Positions 35,582 through 47,500 of a DNA stretch of 64,000 nt are shown here, piece by piece (positions within the stretch are counted from its first letter, which is position 1; every line of letters starts with the position of its first letter). The notes beneath the pieces were generated by a model. That model was not told the origin of the DNA and searched no databases. It was given only the letters and a program-made list of their open reading frames with translations. The translations under genes and the position numbers were made by a program. The stretch covers positions 61,098 to 125,097 of the forward strand of contig QNQO01010729.1 of assembly GCA_003290165.1 (NCBI GenBank), in the 5' to 3' direction. Source of the stretch: Berberis thunbergii. Lineage: Eukaryota > Streptophyta > Magnoliopsida > Ranunculales > Berberidaceae.

Positions 35582-37127
35582 TCTGTTAGGGGCGCAGGAG
35601 TGCACTAGAGTTTTCTACACTGTTAATGGTTCTAAATTCAATTGAGGCGTGGACTCGACAGGATTGTTCTGTACGAATGATTACTGGCTCACTTCGTGGT
35701 CAGCAGGATATGGATGAAACACTGCCTTGCCCTCATTCTCCATGTCCGTTTATAGGATCGAAGTGAAGATGTCATTTATTGGTGTCTTATGAAGACAAAG
35801 TGGGTCACCCTGGTGCAACGAGTTTGACAGATGTAAGACGGTTATTATTGCAGCCAAAGGGGCTGACACTTGATAAGTCCGCTGGGAATTCAGGCGAAGG
35901 AATGGTTGGACCGATACAAGGCCAAGTTCTAGGGTGACTAAACGGAAGGGCGAGAGTCAATCGTTGGATGCATGGTGGAATAACGAAGGAGTCAATGAAC
36001 CGTATGTGATACTACAAGTGGGTCCCATAGAAGCCTACATAAAGCTTACGGAAATGATGGGATAAGCAAACTGTTGGTAAGAAGTCTAGGAATGTGAGGT
36101 TTCTCCAATAGTATAGTATGCTTACTTCAATGGTTGTTGGACAACTACTTGACGGATGTTCTAGGAACTACTGTCCACGTAAACCTTGGAGGCCACGCGA
36201 CAATCGATAGTTCCATGATTATAGGGTCGCGTCCTTTCATTCGCAACCAAGGATCCGTCACAAATCATTTTTTTGAAAACACTTTTGCCTTTTAGGCCCT
36301 TTTGTATGGCCCACACGTACAAGCACACACACACACACACACGCATACTATATAGCATAGCGCCAAAAACTAAGTTTAGCCTTACCTGAGAGAATAAAGA
36401 AAGAAAGTCGAAGAGAGAGAGAAAGAACACTCCCTTGCAAGGAGAGTAGAGTACCAGGGCCAGGAAGAGTCAAAGGGAAAGAAATGGAGCTCACTAAAAA
36501 AAATCAAGGGAAAAAAAGAGAATACCGGGGCTCAGACTCACTCCCTAGGGAAAAAAAACTCACTCGATAATCCGAGGAGCAAGATAGGGCTCAAATACAA
36601 AGCTTCTTTATAGGTGTAGTTCTGTCAGGCTTCTTAAGAGAGATTTGTTACACTTACTATAATTGATGACCATAAGAGTTACCAAGTTCTTTCATTCAAC
36701 AGATAATGAAAAGGCAACAAAACAGAAAAGAAAAAAAAATCTTAGTCCAATCCTAATCCTAATCCTAAAGTGAAGGTGTTACTACTACTACCTCTAAGTC
36801 TGAAGGCTGCTGAAGATTTATTTCATACTTGTCTGATGATGTCATATCATAACTTTTCTGATCATGAGGGAAGATGCAAATATAAATCACATGATTGACC
36901 TCCCACGAGTTCGGGTTAATCATTACCATCATTCCTGAACTTGAACCCACAACGTTAATAATGACCCAAGCTAAAAAGGCAGGGACAAGTTTTCACATGC
37001 ACAAGTGAGGACTTTTGACTACATCAAAATCCAAAAATAATAGAGTTGATGTTAAGCGTTTACTGGTTGATCAACCCGATCAACTGAAAGTTGCACAAAA
37101 ATCATAAAAGATAAATCATCTTCCAGC

Positions 37128-37144
37128 GGGGGGGGGGGGGGGGG
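37128..37144 (+). repeat. 17-base G homopolymer
   Basis: Uninterrupted run of G read directly; a second 12-base run is at 37346-37357 and an 11-base run at 47163-47173. Homopolymer length may be unreliable. Confidence 0.85.
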
Positions 37145-38353
37145 TGTAGATGTGCAATTCAAATCCGACTATTGGGGTGAGAGGGTCATCACAGGATTGG
37201 ATACTAGGCTGCGAACAAACATCGAGAGTATTCGAAACGGACTCACAGAAACAAGAAGAAAACTGTAACTTTCGAAGAGATGCACTGGCCTCTCACTTTG
37301 GTGGACTTTATAAGATGTGTTACCCTATGTTAAGGTATTTTTTTTGGGGGGGGGGGGAGATATGGCAGATGGAAACATAAAAAGGAATGAACGTACGAGT
37401 AGCAAGAAGCTACAACTTTAGAGCCGCTTACCTTTCCTTTAGGAACAAAAAACGTCTAGTCTGACACATGCAATTTTAGGCCTCTTGGGTGCCAGAGTGC
37501 GAACGAGCTGATTCATCGATGTAGAGGGAAAGGGTGACTATGGTTTGTCCCTCTACCAAATAGACAGGAGATGAAGGTAGGAACTAATATTACCAGGACA
37601 CCGATCAGAATTTAGCTCGTTACAACGGGCCGTGAACACAAAAGGTGCTTAGAAGCCAAAAGCGAGGCGTGGTGACCGTCCCCTAAGCGTCAATAATATG
37701 CTAACTTTCTCGCCCAATGCCAAACCAGGTAGTGATACCGGATTTTTGAGTGCGATGGAATATAAAAAAAAGTACCAGCAAAGCCAGATTTGATTTTGGT
37801 CAGTAGTGGAGGTAGGGAAACAAATAGAACCGTTCATGCCACACATATCCTGAGAAAGGCTCGATCTATGAAGAGCAGTTTTGTTGATGATTTCCTGTTG
37901 AAAATGAAGAAGAAAGAAGAGGCTATTTTGAGCAGGTTCAGTTCCATCTATACTCACCAAACTCCACCTAGTTTCTTGTTTGATCTACTGTAAGTGCAAG
38001 CAAGCAAGCAATAGCGTCTAACAACGAGCGAGAGACTAACCAACTGGACGAGAATAGAATCACACTTTATGTATTGATTGATAGGAGGGGGCCCTATATC
38101 AAGAGATACGTTCCCGCGCCTCACCAGCGCGGAGGAGTAGCATTAATAAGCGGCTGATTGAATCCCTCTTTTTACTATACTATAAGTCAGTCAGATAGAA
38201 TCTCCTTAGTGCAGAGAGAAGATTCTTGTCTCCTAATAAAAGAAAAGGAGGTAGAAGGGGATACTCAAAGTAAGAGCAGCTCAGCTCTGACTAATGTCTT
38301 ATAAGTAGAAGAGAAGAAAGATATAAAAAGGCCTTACTCCAATCACCCTGCTC

Positions 38354-38692
38354 ATGGCGGCCCTTGTGAAGAATGACACTTGGGATCTTGTTGCTCTTCC
38401 TCATGGAAAGAGACCCGTTGGATGCAAATGGGTCTACACTCTAAAGTTTTGACCAGATGGGTCCATTGAGAGACATAAAGTTCGTCTTGTTGCCAAAGGC
38501 TTTACTCAAGTTGCAGGTGTTGATTATTCTAAGACATTTGCCCCAGTTGCCAAGATCAACTCCTTATGAGTCCTCCCCTCGATTGCTACTATTCTCCATT
38601 GGCCTCTCTATTAGTTAGATGTTAAGAACGCTTTTATTCATGGGGACTTACATGAAGAGGTCTACATGCACTTGCCACCTGGATTTTTTTGA
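38354..38692 (+). pseudogene. Ty1/copia reverse transcriptase (RVT_2) fragment
   Basis: The start of the copia RVT_2 domain is plain: [61 protein letters not shown] and LDVKNAFIHGDLHEEVYM. In-frame stops follow TLKF, KINSL and WPLY. The fragment breaks off after LPPGFF, well before the YVDD catalytic motif, and no integrase or LTR was seen beside it. Short dead copia pieces like this are common in plant mitochondrial genomes as well as in nuclear DNA. Confidence 0.88.
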
Positions 38693-41600
38693 TCCTCAGG
38701 GGGAGGGAGCGGAAGAGCGCCATCCAAGATTGGACTTGGTTGGGTTCTGGTCGAGGTGCTTGACGACATAGAAACAACTCTCTCGATCCCCCTCTCCCTT
38801 TCGGTTGGAAATCAAATAAGAAACTCCAAAGTTTTTGGATAAAGATTCGATTCCACCTATGCATGCAATTTTATCTTCCCGCGACTGAAAAGGAATGAGC
38901 ACTTACCCGCCAAAGATGCTTTATGGGGATCAATAGGTAAAGTCCAAACATCTAAAACTCGCCCCGTCCGTCCGACGCTCAGTCTATTTGAGAGAGTTTC
39001 CAATCCCTGACGGTACGAAATTAAACCTAAGTAGGTGCGGATCTCTATTCCTCATTGCAATTGCATCATTCAGGTATCGAGGTCAGTCCTCCTCTCCCTC
39101 CCGACCAACCTTTCTCTACTGCATTCATTTTCATCGGATTTCATATGTGTGCATACCTGTTGACGTTGGTTCAGTGTTCTTCCCTTGTCCTATTCTCCCA
39201 TACCAGGCTCGAGTAGGGATCAAAGTGATACTTAGGATTGAGAAGGTTTCATAAGTACTTGTAGGGCCAGTAAGTTTGTACTGCATTGATATCACCTCGA
39301 GATATTCCACCCTTACACCGATGGATTCCCACCTCAACCTCAGACCGGGTCTAGCATGGACATGTGTCTCGGAGCATGTACTTGTTTCAAGCTATCTCCC
39401 GATCCATGCCCGGGTGTCAGTTTGTGCTCTAACATAATAAAAGCTCCGTTCGGTAATAAATTATGAACCGATGTAATAAATACTATTTTAAAGAATAGGC
39501 GACATTCCTCGTTTTGGGCGCTTCAATGCCACCCGTTGAAACTACCGTAGCGGAGCGGAGCAGAGGCAAATATGTCTATTGTGTATGGAAGACCAATCGG
39601 AATAGAAGGGGAATAAGATCTTAGTTAGGTCGGGTTCTTCCAGAGTTTCCGCATTAGATTAGTAATGAACTTGAGGCACTTTTAAGCCCTAGCGCTATCG
39701 AAACTATCTATTATTGGACTTGTAGGGTGAAGTACTAGGTTTCTCAGACATTCCTGAGCGTAGCTCCCTCAGTTCCAGGGGGAGCATCCTCCTTCTTATC
39801 TGCCCCACCACCATTCATCCCATAGGGAGAGATCACTATTGCAGGGTTCCAATAACACCAATCTTTCTCTAATCATTATGCCTTTCTTTTGGAGCAAGAT
39901 TAATTGCACTCACTCTTATGTATGCACATATAGATCTACTACGATTGAAAAATCCTCAGCAACTGCACCCAAATACTCCTATAGAAACATCCTTGCAACG
40001 AAGCTTTTAAGTCAACCTTATTCTTATTATTTAATAAATTTTGAACTTCTACAGCTGAGGGTCGGAGTTTCAGATTGGACCTGTGAAAGATATGGAGGTA
40101 CAAATCGAACTGCTGAGTTGAGCTTGTGAAGAGGCGGATGAAGCTGAAATAGAATATTTTTTTGATAAGCCAATTATTCAAGGCGGAACATAGCAGGTAA
40201 GCGAGATCGAAGGTAAATCTGCTTATTCTAGGCAAAGTTATCTCGCCCGATGCATGGGACAGCCAAAACATAATAACGTGAGTGGGATGGCTCAAGGGCA
40301 GTATCGCCATAGTAGGCGGTTCCACCCACCGGTCATCTCCTTGGCATCTCCGCGTAAAAGAGATTTTAGGAGATTTGTCTTATATTTGATTGCTCGGAGC
40401 AATCTATGGAATTAAGCATTTCACCCCATGCCAGAAATCGGCCAGAACCTGACTCCACTACACCTAACAAGTCTTCAGCCCTCGGGCCTATGTTTGCTGG
40501 CTTCATAATACTTGTTTTCTTATATATATTATTTTCATATTAAATTACTGCATAAATCGGATCTTCCAGCCCATAAAAATTCAGAGAATCTCTTTTGTTT
40601 GGCAGCTAAATCCTGAAGGTCAAAATTGATCCTATTCTACCTAAAAATATCTTCAGGTGATCCAGAGAACCCCCTTTTTTAGTAGAGCATACTTGGATTA
40701 AACGTATTATATCAACGCTTCCTTTCTCTGGCTTGCTCTTTTAAATATAATTTTGGCATGCGGTAATGTAATCAGGATTTCATTTCCTAAAATATTTTTA
40801 TTTTTCTATGAAAGCAAGAGATGGAAAGTGTTGTTCTAAATTCTGCCTTATTCCATGAGATCTAGAAGCATTTATGCAACCTTATCTCTTTCCATTTTTT
40901 CCCTTGCTCTTTTTATTTTATTTTTATTTTTTTAGACTGAAGGCCTTCCTTAGAAGTTGTCGCTCGATCAAAAGGATACAACACATACGAAACCTTAGCT
41001 TCACTGACTTTATGAGGTATAACCTTCGCCACGACATTTGTGGCTTAGCTCTTCGCACTTCCAACAGGAATGAGCAGATAGCAAAATGTTGGCTCAGCGA
41101 TCGACATGTGGACTTACGGACCGAACCAGTGCCTTTATGTGCTTGAGGGGCATTGAGGCAGACCCCAACTTCTTTATTTTGGTCAGGTGCCTTGGTCCCC
41201 GAACCATTAGGCCCTTGATGTTGGAAGGAAGAGGTTGGCTTTGCCAAAGCAGTTCATGCGGAACGAAAGATTGGCCCGCTCCGCAAAGCTTGGTTTTACA
41301 GTTTACTCCCCTATGTGGTCTGTCTTCTTTCTCTTGATGGAATATAATAATGCCCGAGCTCTAGCTTTGCTTGCACTTTTCATCGGCGCTCGCTGGATGT
41401 ATCACTCATCCCGCTCCTACGGTAAGGAGTCTTCTGTGTTTTATAGTCTTTACGGGAATGAATCGCATATGTTGGTTGAGAATTGCTCGGGAATTCATTG
41501 AGAGTTACTTTGCATAGTTCTTGGGGGGCTACTCCTTTTTTTTGTGTCGATCGAGCCGCTCTCCCTCATTCGACTCGTTCAGCCCTCTTCACGAACTTGT

Positions 41601-43099
41601 ACAATCGATGCCACAAAAATGGGTGACGATTTGGCACCAAATATCTGGAAGTGTGGAAAGAGTAGCTGGGAGAAGCGGAAAAACCATCAAACAATGACGA
41701 TTGTTCGTGAAAGTTTCCATAGAAAGACCTCGTGGTTCCGACAAACGGATCACAATTACAGGTACCTGGAAGCATATCGATGGAATGAACGAAATACAAA
41801 CAGTTAACATAATATGGTCATAGATCTTAGGTTGTAACTTGATCATGAGCGAATTTGTTGATGTTGCACCCACGAAGTATGGAAAGTGCCAAACATTTGA
41901 GACTACCCGAGAAGGAGTTAGGAACATGAACAAGGAAAAGCGTTAACCACTTAAATAGAGGAATCGATTGTATTTCGTTCTTTGTTCCCATAGCAAATGG
42001 GGATCGAAAAACACCAAGTTTGATGACATATTAAGGGAAAGTCGAAGTAAGAGCATGCTACTGAAGACGTTGCAACATATGTCAGGGAGGCCTCCGTTAA
42101 TTGTGTACGAACAAAATACGAGTCCAAAGGCAAGGTAATAAAGGGTTTAGCTAATGGAGATATTAACTCTTCCAGGAAGTAGTAACGCGTAAACCATGTC
42201 AAACCAAGACTGAAAAATATCCGAACGGAATGGATTCGAACTTCTCCTAGAATAGTTTTCTGTGCAAAATTCAATTAAGAGGATATATATAGTTGCTTAA
42301 TTCAAAGGATAAATATACGGATTTATCCGTGGTCCAGCTGCCTATGGCCACCCGTCCTCGTCCTCTCTTATGATACCGGCGCCCTTTTCCCAGGCACGGC
42401 GACGCTTGTCGAATAGTTAAAAATAAGGACTAAAGCGCCCCATGCTCTGTAGAGATTTTTCAATCTCTAAAAGTTTTTCATCGGGATAAGCACCGCCCTT
42501 GTTCGATTGAAGGAACTGACCACCCAGTTCTACCCAGAAAGCAAACCGCCCTTATGGATCAAAAGGGTCTAATCGGTGTAACTCCCGAAGTACGTCTCGC
42601 TGACAAAGAGCGCTCGGCGTGGTGTCATATGCGGGTTCCGTACCGAAAGGGAGGTCAGGCCCTAGGGCGGGATTCAGAGGTGGTTGAGGAGCTGGATCCA
42701 GTGGTTCTCCAAGGGTGCGATATTTTTAATATTATGAAAACTTTTCACAGGGGGATTGCGGGGCCACCTCCTGAGCCGCGGCGTTCATAATATGGAAAAT
42801 GAATTCCATCAGATCCATGGAAAATCGTTATTTTCTTCATAGAATGAGCACTGTGAACTATCCGCTGAAAAAGGATAGTGGATCGAATGAAACTTCAACC
42901 TTATTTATGTTATTTATATCAAGCCCTACCCGATGAGGAGGCCGAGTGGAAACGTTCGACACTACTTTAAAGAAAGAGTCTCGGTCGGTCGCCCTGTAGC
43001 GTCGTGCCTAGCTCCGAAAAGTGACGAGAAGACTGCCACTGTACATCTTTATTTCAAAAGATGAAAACACGTCCACCAAAAGCAAGAGTGAAACTACGA
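38693..43099. other. Mitochondrial-like spacer, no recognised gene
   Basis: Contains dispersed repeat A copy 2 at 39006-39038. Open frames at 40874-41146, 41086-41501, 41544-41807 and 42554-42790 overlap or abut but show no domain known to me. Confidence 0.45.
39006..39038 (+). repeat. Short dispersed repeat A, copy 2
   Basis: CCTGACGGTACGAAATT then AAACCTAAGTAGGTGC; an inverted match to 12191-12223. Confidence 0.7.
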
Positions 43100-43107
43100 G
43101 CTAAAAG
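43100..43107 (+). repeat. Left target-site duplication of the hAT-type element
   Basis: GCTAAAAG, identical to 44572-44579. Confidence 0.88.
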
Positions 43108-44571
43108 TAGGGATGACAACGGGGCGGATTGGGGCGGATTTGAGCAAATCCATCCCCGATCCGTCAGTAATATCGGATCCCGATCCGCCCCGCAAATCCG
43201 TGTGCAATTTTAAATCAAAATCCATAACTGCCCCGTGCGGATGAGTGGATATCCGCCCCGCCCCGCAAATCCGCACAAAATTATAACAAAAAATTAAAAA
43301 ATCAATCTCTGAATTCGTACAAATAAAAAATAATACAAAAATTCTGAATTACAAAAATTTTGAATTACAATTTACAATGAATTCGTAAAAAAAAATTACA
43401 AAAAATTCTGAATACAATTTACAAAGAATTCGTACAAATTTAAAAAAAAAAAAAAAAAAAAAATCAATCTCTGGATCTGATTTCAGATTTTTTATCTGAT
43501 TTCAGGTCTGAGATCAGATCTGATCTTGAAATCGTATCAGATCTAAAATCGTATTAGATAGATCGCATCAGATCTCAAAATCGCATCAGATAGATCGTAT
43601 CAGATCTGAAATCAGATTAGATCAGATCTCGGATCAAGATCAGATCAGAACTGATCGATCTCGGATCAAGATCAGATCTGATCGATCTCGGATCAAGATC
43701 AAATCAGAACTGATCGATCTCTGGATCAAGATCAGGTCAGAATTGGAACTGATCAATCTCTGGATCAAGATCAGATCAGAACTGATCGATCTCTGGATCA
43801 AGATCAGATCAGATCTGATCGATCTCGGATCAAGATCAAGATCAAATCTGATCGATCTTGGATCAAGATCAGATCTAAGTTAAGATCAAATAAGGAGAAG
43901 GAGATCGATCAGGTCTAAGCTAAGATCAGAGAAGGATAAGGAAATCGATCAGATCTGAGCTAAGATCAGAGAAGGAAAAGGAGATCGATCAGATGGAGAT
44001 TCGGAGAAGGAGAAGGGGCGATCTCCAAGTTTCAACATCTCTGTGAGAGGGAGATCTCTCTGCGAGGGAGCAGTGACATGGCTTGAGAGAGCAGTGATGT
44101 GGCGTGAGGGTCTCTCGCGGTCGACTCAGTGTGAGGGAGTAGGGTCCAGGGAGGAGATCTCGCGGCCGCGCGACGTGAGGGAGGGCGAGGTGGTGTGCGG
44201 TGTGAGGGAGGGAGGGAGATCGCTGCTCTGTGGGAGGGAGAGCTTGTGCTCTGTGAGACAGTGCGAGGGAGAGTTCGGTGGTGAGGGTGAGGGAGCGATT
44301 GGTGTGAGGGAGCGAATGAGCGATTGTGATTTCTAAAAAAACAGTTAATCCTTTATATAGGCGAAGAGCACTTTTGTAAATTTGTTGGTTAAACGGATAT
44401 CCACGGGGCTTTCGGGGCGGATATGGCCAAATTCGTATCCGCCCCGAATAGTGAACGGATATTTTTTGTATACCCAAAACCACCCGAAAACCCATTTAGC
44501 CATATCCAAAACCGCCCCAAACGGATTGGGTGGGGCGGATATCCGTGAAATCCGCCCCACACCCATCCCTA
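43108..44571. mobile_element. hAT-type non-autonomous DNA transposon, 1464 bp
   Basis: The ends read TAGGGATGACAACGGGGCGG on the left and, reverse-complemented, TAGGGATGGGTGTGGGGCGG on the right. These are terminal inverted repeats sharing TAGGGATG and GGGGCGGATT, and further copies of the GGGCGGAT and ATCCGCCCC words lie just inside. The element is flanked by the exact 8-bp direct repeat GCTAAAAG (43100-43107 and 44572-44579), the duplication size of hAT elements. It encodes no transposase. The interior is AT-rich on the left, a GATC-rich repeat array in the middle and a GA-rich segment on the right. It lies in mitochondrial-like spacer and appears to be a complete, fairly recent insertion. 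Confidence 0.87.
43490..43990. repeat. GATC-rich degenerate tandem array inside the hAT-type element
   Basis: Variants of GATCGATCTCGGATCAAG and ATCAGATCTGATC recur with a period of roughly 30-45 bases. GATC is its own reverse complement, so the tract can form many small hairpins. Confidence 0.8.
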
Positions 44572-44579
44572 GCTAAAAG
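44572..44579 (+). repeat. Right target-site duplication of the hAT-type element
   Basis: GCTAAAAG, identical to 43100-43107. Confidence 0.88.
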
Positions 44580-47500
44580 CGGGCTTGCTGTTATTATACG
44601 ATACCACCTCCCACTTTCTTTTGGTGCACTTCTTTGATGAGCTAAGCGCTTTAGTCAGATCAACCTTACAACAAAAAGCAAGGGAGCTTGCTTACTATTT
44701 TTCAAACATACTAATGAACGAGCCTTTGTACATACATCTTTCGCCAGTTTAAGGAAACCTGACTTAAGAGGGATGGTCCTACATAGAACTTTAGTTTGGA
44801 ATGGAACTCAACCTTCAATGCAAAGGCTCATTAAGCTCTGATATCAATAGCAGCTTGTTAGTTGAACCAATGCCAATTTACAAAAACAAGTGTATTTAAA
44901 CCATCTAGCGCATAATCAGAATCGTAGAAGGCTCAATCACCGCCGCCAAATGAAGAAAGATTGTTAGTAGGGTCTTACATCAAAATCCTTTTTCCAACTT
45001 GTGCCCCTGGGTCCATTGCCGCTTATCACAACTTATCCATATCTGGTTCGGTTGTATCTTTGTTTGGATCTGTTGTGGTTGAAACTCTGTCGATCCCCGA
45101 GCTTGAATGACCACTAATCCCTGCCTTTTCTCTGAATGTGGGAGGGAAGAAAAGCACATTTGTTTCATTGTATGTAAGAATGCTTTATTCCTCTCTTTTG
45201 AGTATGCCTGCTCTGACTGAGCTGGAGACTATACTTAAAATTTTTTGGGCTATGGGATACGAGCCAATTCCTATAGTATAGTAGAGTAGCTAAGGGGGGT
45301 ATTCAGTTGTAAAGAGATTTTTTCTAGCTATGTTTTCCGTTTAAGATCCTAGCAACTCTGGATCTAGCGATCCTCTAGTTTGAAGTCTTCGGGACGGGCT
45401 CCGAAGGCATTGTAATACGCCAGGTGAATCATCGACATCGGTAGCCAGGCCTTCCATGGATCATAAGACTCTCCGGGAAAAGCTCATAGATCGGATCGGT
45501 AACGGCTCTGGAACTGGTAAGAGTATTCGGGCGCTGGAACACAATTTCTTGAAGGTTCTCTTGGACTGGCTCAATTAATAATCAGTACAGGGATACTGAC
45601 TGGCTAGGGTACTGGCTAGCCCAATCCCTAATGAATAGTTTCTCCCGTCTTTGCTCCGGTCACTTATGGGATCCTGGTTTCTTTAGGGTTTCACTTTGTC
45701 CACCAGAATGGGCTCTATCAAATAAAACAAAGGGAGAGGAACTAGATCAAAAGATCAATAGCCTGATCTACGACATGATCAATAGCCCTATCTTCGGCCT
45801 TCTTAGCTCTCTTCTTCCTCCTCCAGGAACTCAAACAAAGTGCCAAAACCCGGGATTTTTAATGAAAAATGAGATTTCCTTCGTAAGACGGAGAAAAAAA
45901 GTAGACTAGTTCTAGATCTAGAAATCCTGTATTTTTCGCTTACAATACGAGATACAAGAGGCTCAAACAAAGAATAGTAAGAACGTTCACCCCTCTCTAT
46001 ATTATCTAAAAGGGGCGCAAACGAGCTTCTTATCTTAGAAGATGGGGGCGCATCAGACTGAACTGATTATAAGATAGGCTAAGCTAGGAATAGGCGGGGT
46101 AGTTTCATTGGTCGACTAATCAGGCTAATAAGCTTGAGGTTAAAATTGCAGTGAACAAGATAGAGGCATGTCGGCGGTATAGAAAGTTAAAAATTCTTAT
46201 TCTTTCTTTGCGTTCGGTAAGCAAGAAGAGTGAAAGTCAAGTTTAGATAAAAACACTTATGCTGTTCCGGGTTACAAGTACATGGAACTAGGCTTGGCTT
46301 AGGGAAAACGGATTGTGCATGTACGAGCTCGGTAGCTAGCCAAGTCAGGTAGGCTCTAAGTAGAATATTTCCTTTGAGGTTGGAGATGGCAAACACTAAA
46401 GTCCTATAATAAGGAGACATGGTACAATACGAGAGAACTTTACTAATGGGATGATGAGTACATAACTTATTTCCTTTCCTAAGGGCCATTGGAAAATAAT
46501 GATCCGACAGAGAGAAAGGAACCGCAAGGTTGAGATGGAGGGGATTGATATTTACTTGGAGTCCGTGGAGGCTCTTGGTGAGGCACGTTAGGTAATGACT
46601 TATTCTTCTTCTTCTGCTTAAGGTAGTCTAAATTTGAAAGACTCGTCGCACGGACGTCGAATGAAGGAAGGTCACATTCAGGTGTTAGAGGTTTCAAGAG
46701 TCGTCTGCTTCATCATTCCACCAGTCTCCAACCTGAGGCCAGACCTAAGTCGAGAGTTGTGCTTTCTCAGAACGGGAAAGAGAATTTCCGAGCTAGTGAA
46801 TAAAATATTCTTTCATAGAAAGCTAATTGCTAACATAGTTGGTTGGTTTATTAGAAGGATACCCGGACCGAAGGATCTGATTTAGCAGGTTTCCGCCTAA
46901 TAATCTTCGGGATTGATTGAAAGTCTAGGATCTCCCAGAAAGTCTGATTATCTGTCCCGACGAACCAAACATTGAACTACTTCGAATCCTGTCTTTCGCG
47001 ATGGGGCTAAGGTTGTCCATTTGATTGAGCTTTCTCCCTTTCTATTAGTTCATGTGTTGAACGGTCTTCGAGTCCCCCAATTGATAATAGGGGAGTAGTC
47101 GCAATAGATAGATGGATCAAGTAGGTGGGTGTATTGGCTTGGTGTGAACGCCTTTCATGTTTGGGGGGGGGGGCAATCATAGTCATAAGGAGTATCCGAA
47201 CGAATGTTGAAGAAGGTTGAGTGGGATTTTCCTTCCCTCTTTCCTTTTTTCCTTGTTTGGGGGTAGAGCTTCATACTAATTATGGAAAGTCATTTGGTAA
47301 TAGAATCACTTGTGCAAGAAGATGTCTTCCTACTATGAGAATAGGAGCGACTTTGCTCACTCTACTTGAAGACCTGTCAGTTGCTTCTTTGAGGTTTTTC
47401 GAACACGCAGAAAACCTTGCTGTTTCGCCTGTTTTTTCCGGTCTTAGAAAGATTTTCTGTGAGCTCGCGAGTAGATGACTATAGTTGAGGCTCGTGACTT

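Larger units (their letters stand above)
35506..38353. other. Mitochondrial-like spacer, no recognised gene
   Basis: Holds the inverted copy of dispersed repeat B at 35548-35581, an (AC)n run at 36324-36342 and two long G homopolymers (37128-37144 and 37346-37357). The ORFs are short and unassigned. Confidence 0.45.

Noticed and set aside
44043..44495. Overlapping long ORFs on both strands at the right side of the hAT-type element
   Set aside because: GA-rich repetitive sequence opens several frames at once; no domain is seen and none resembles a hAT transposase.
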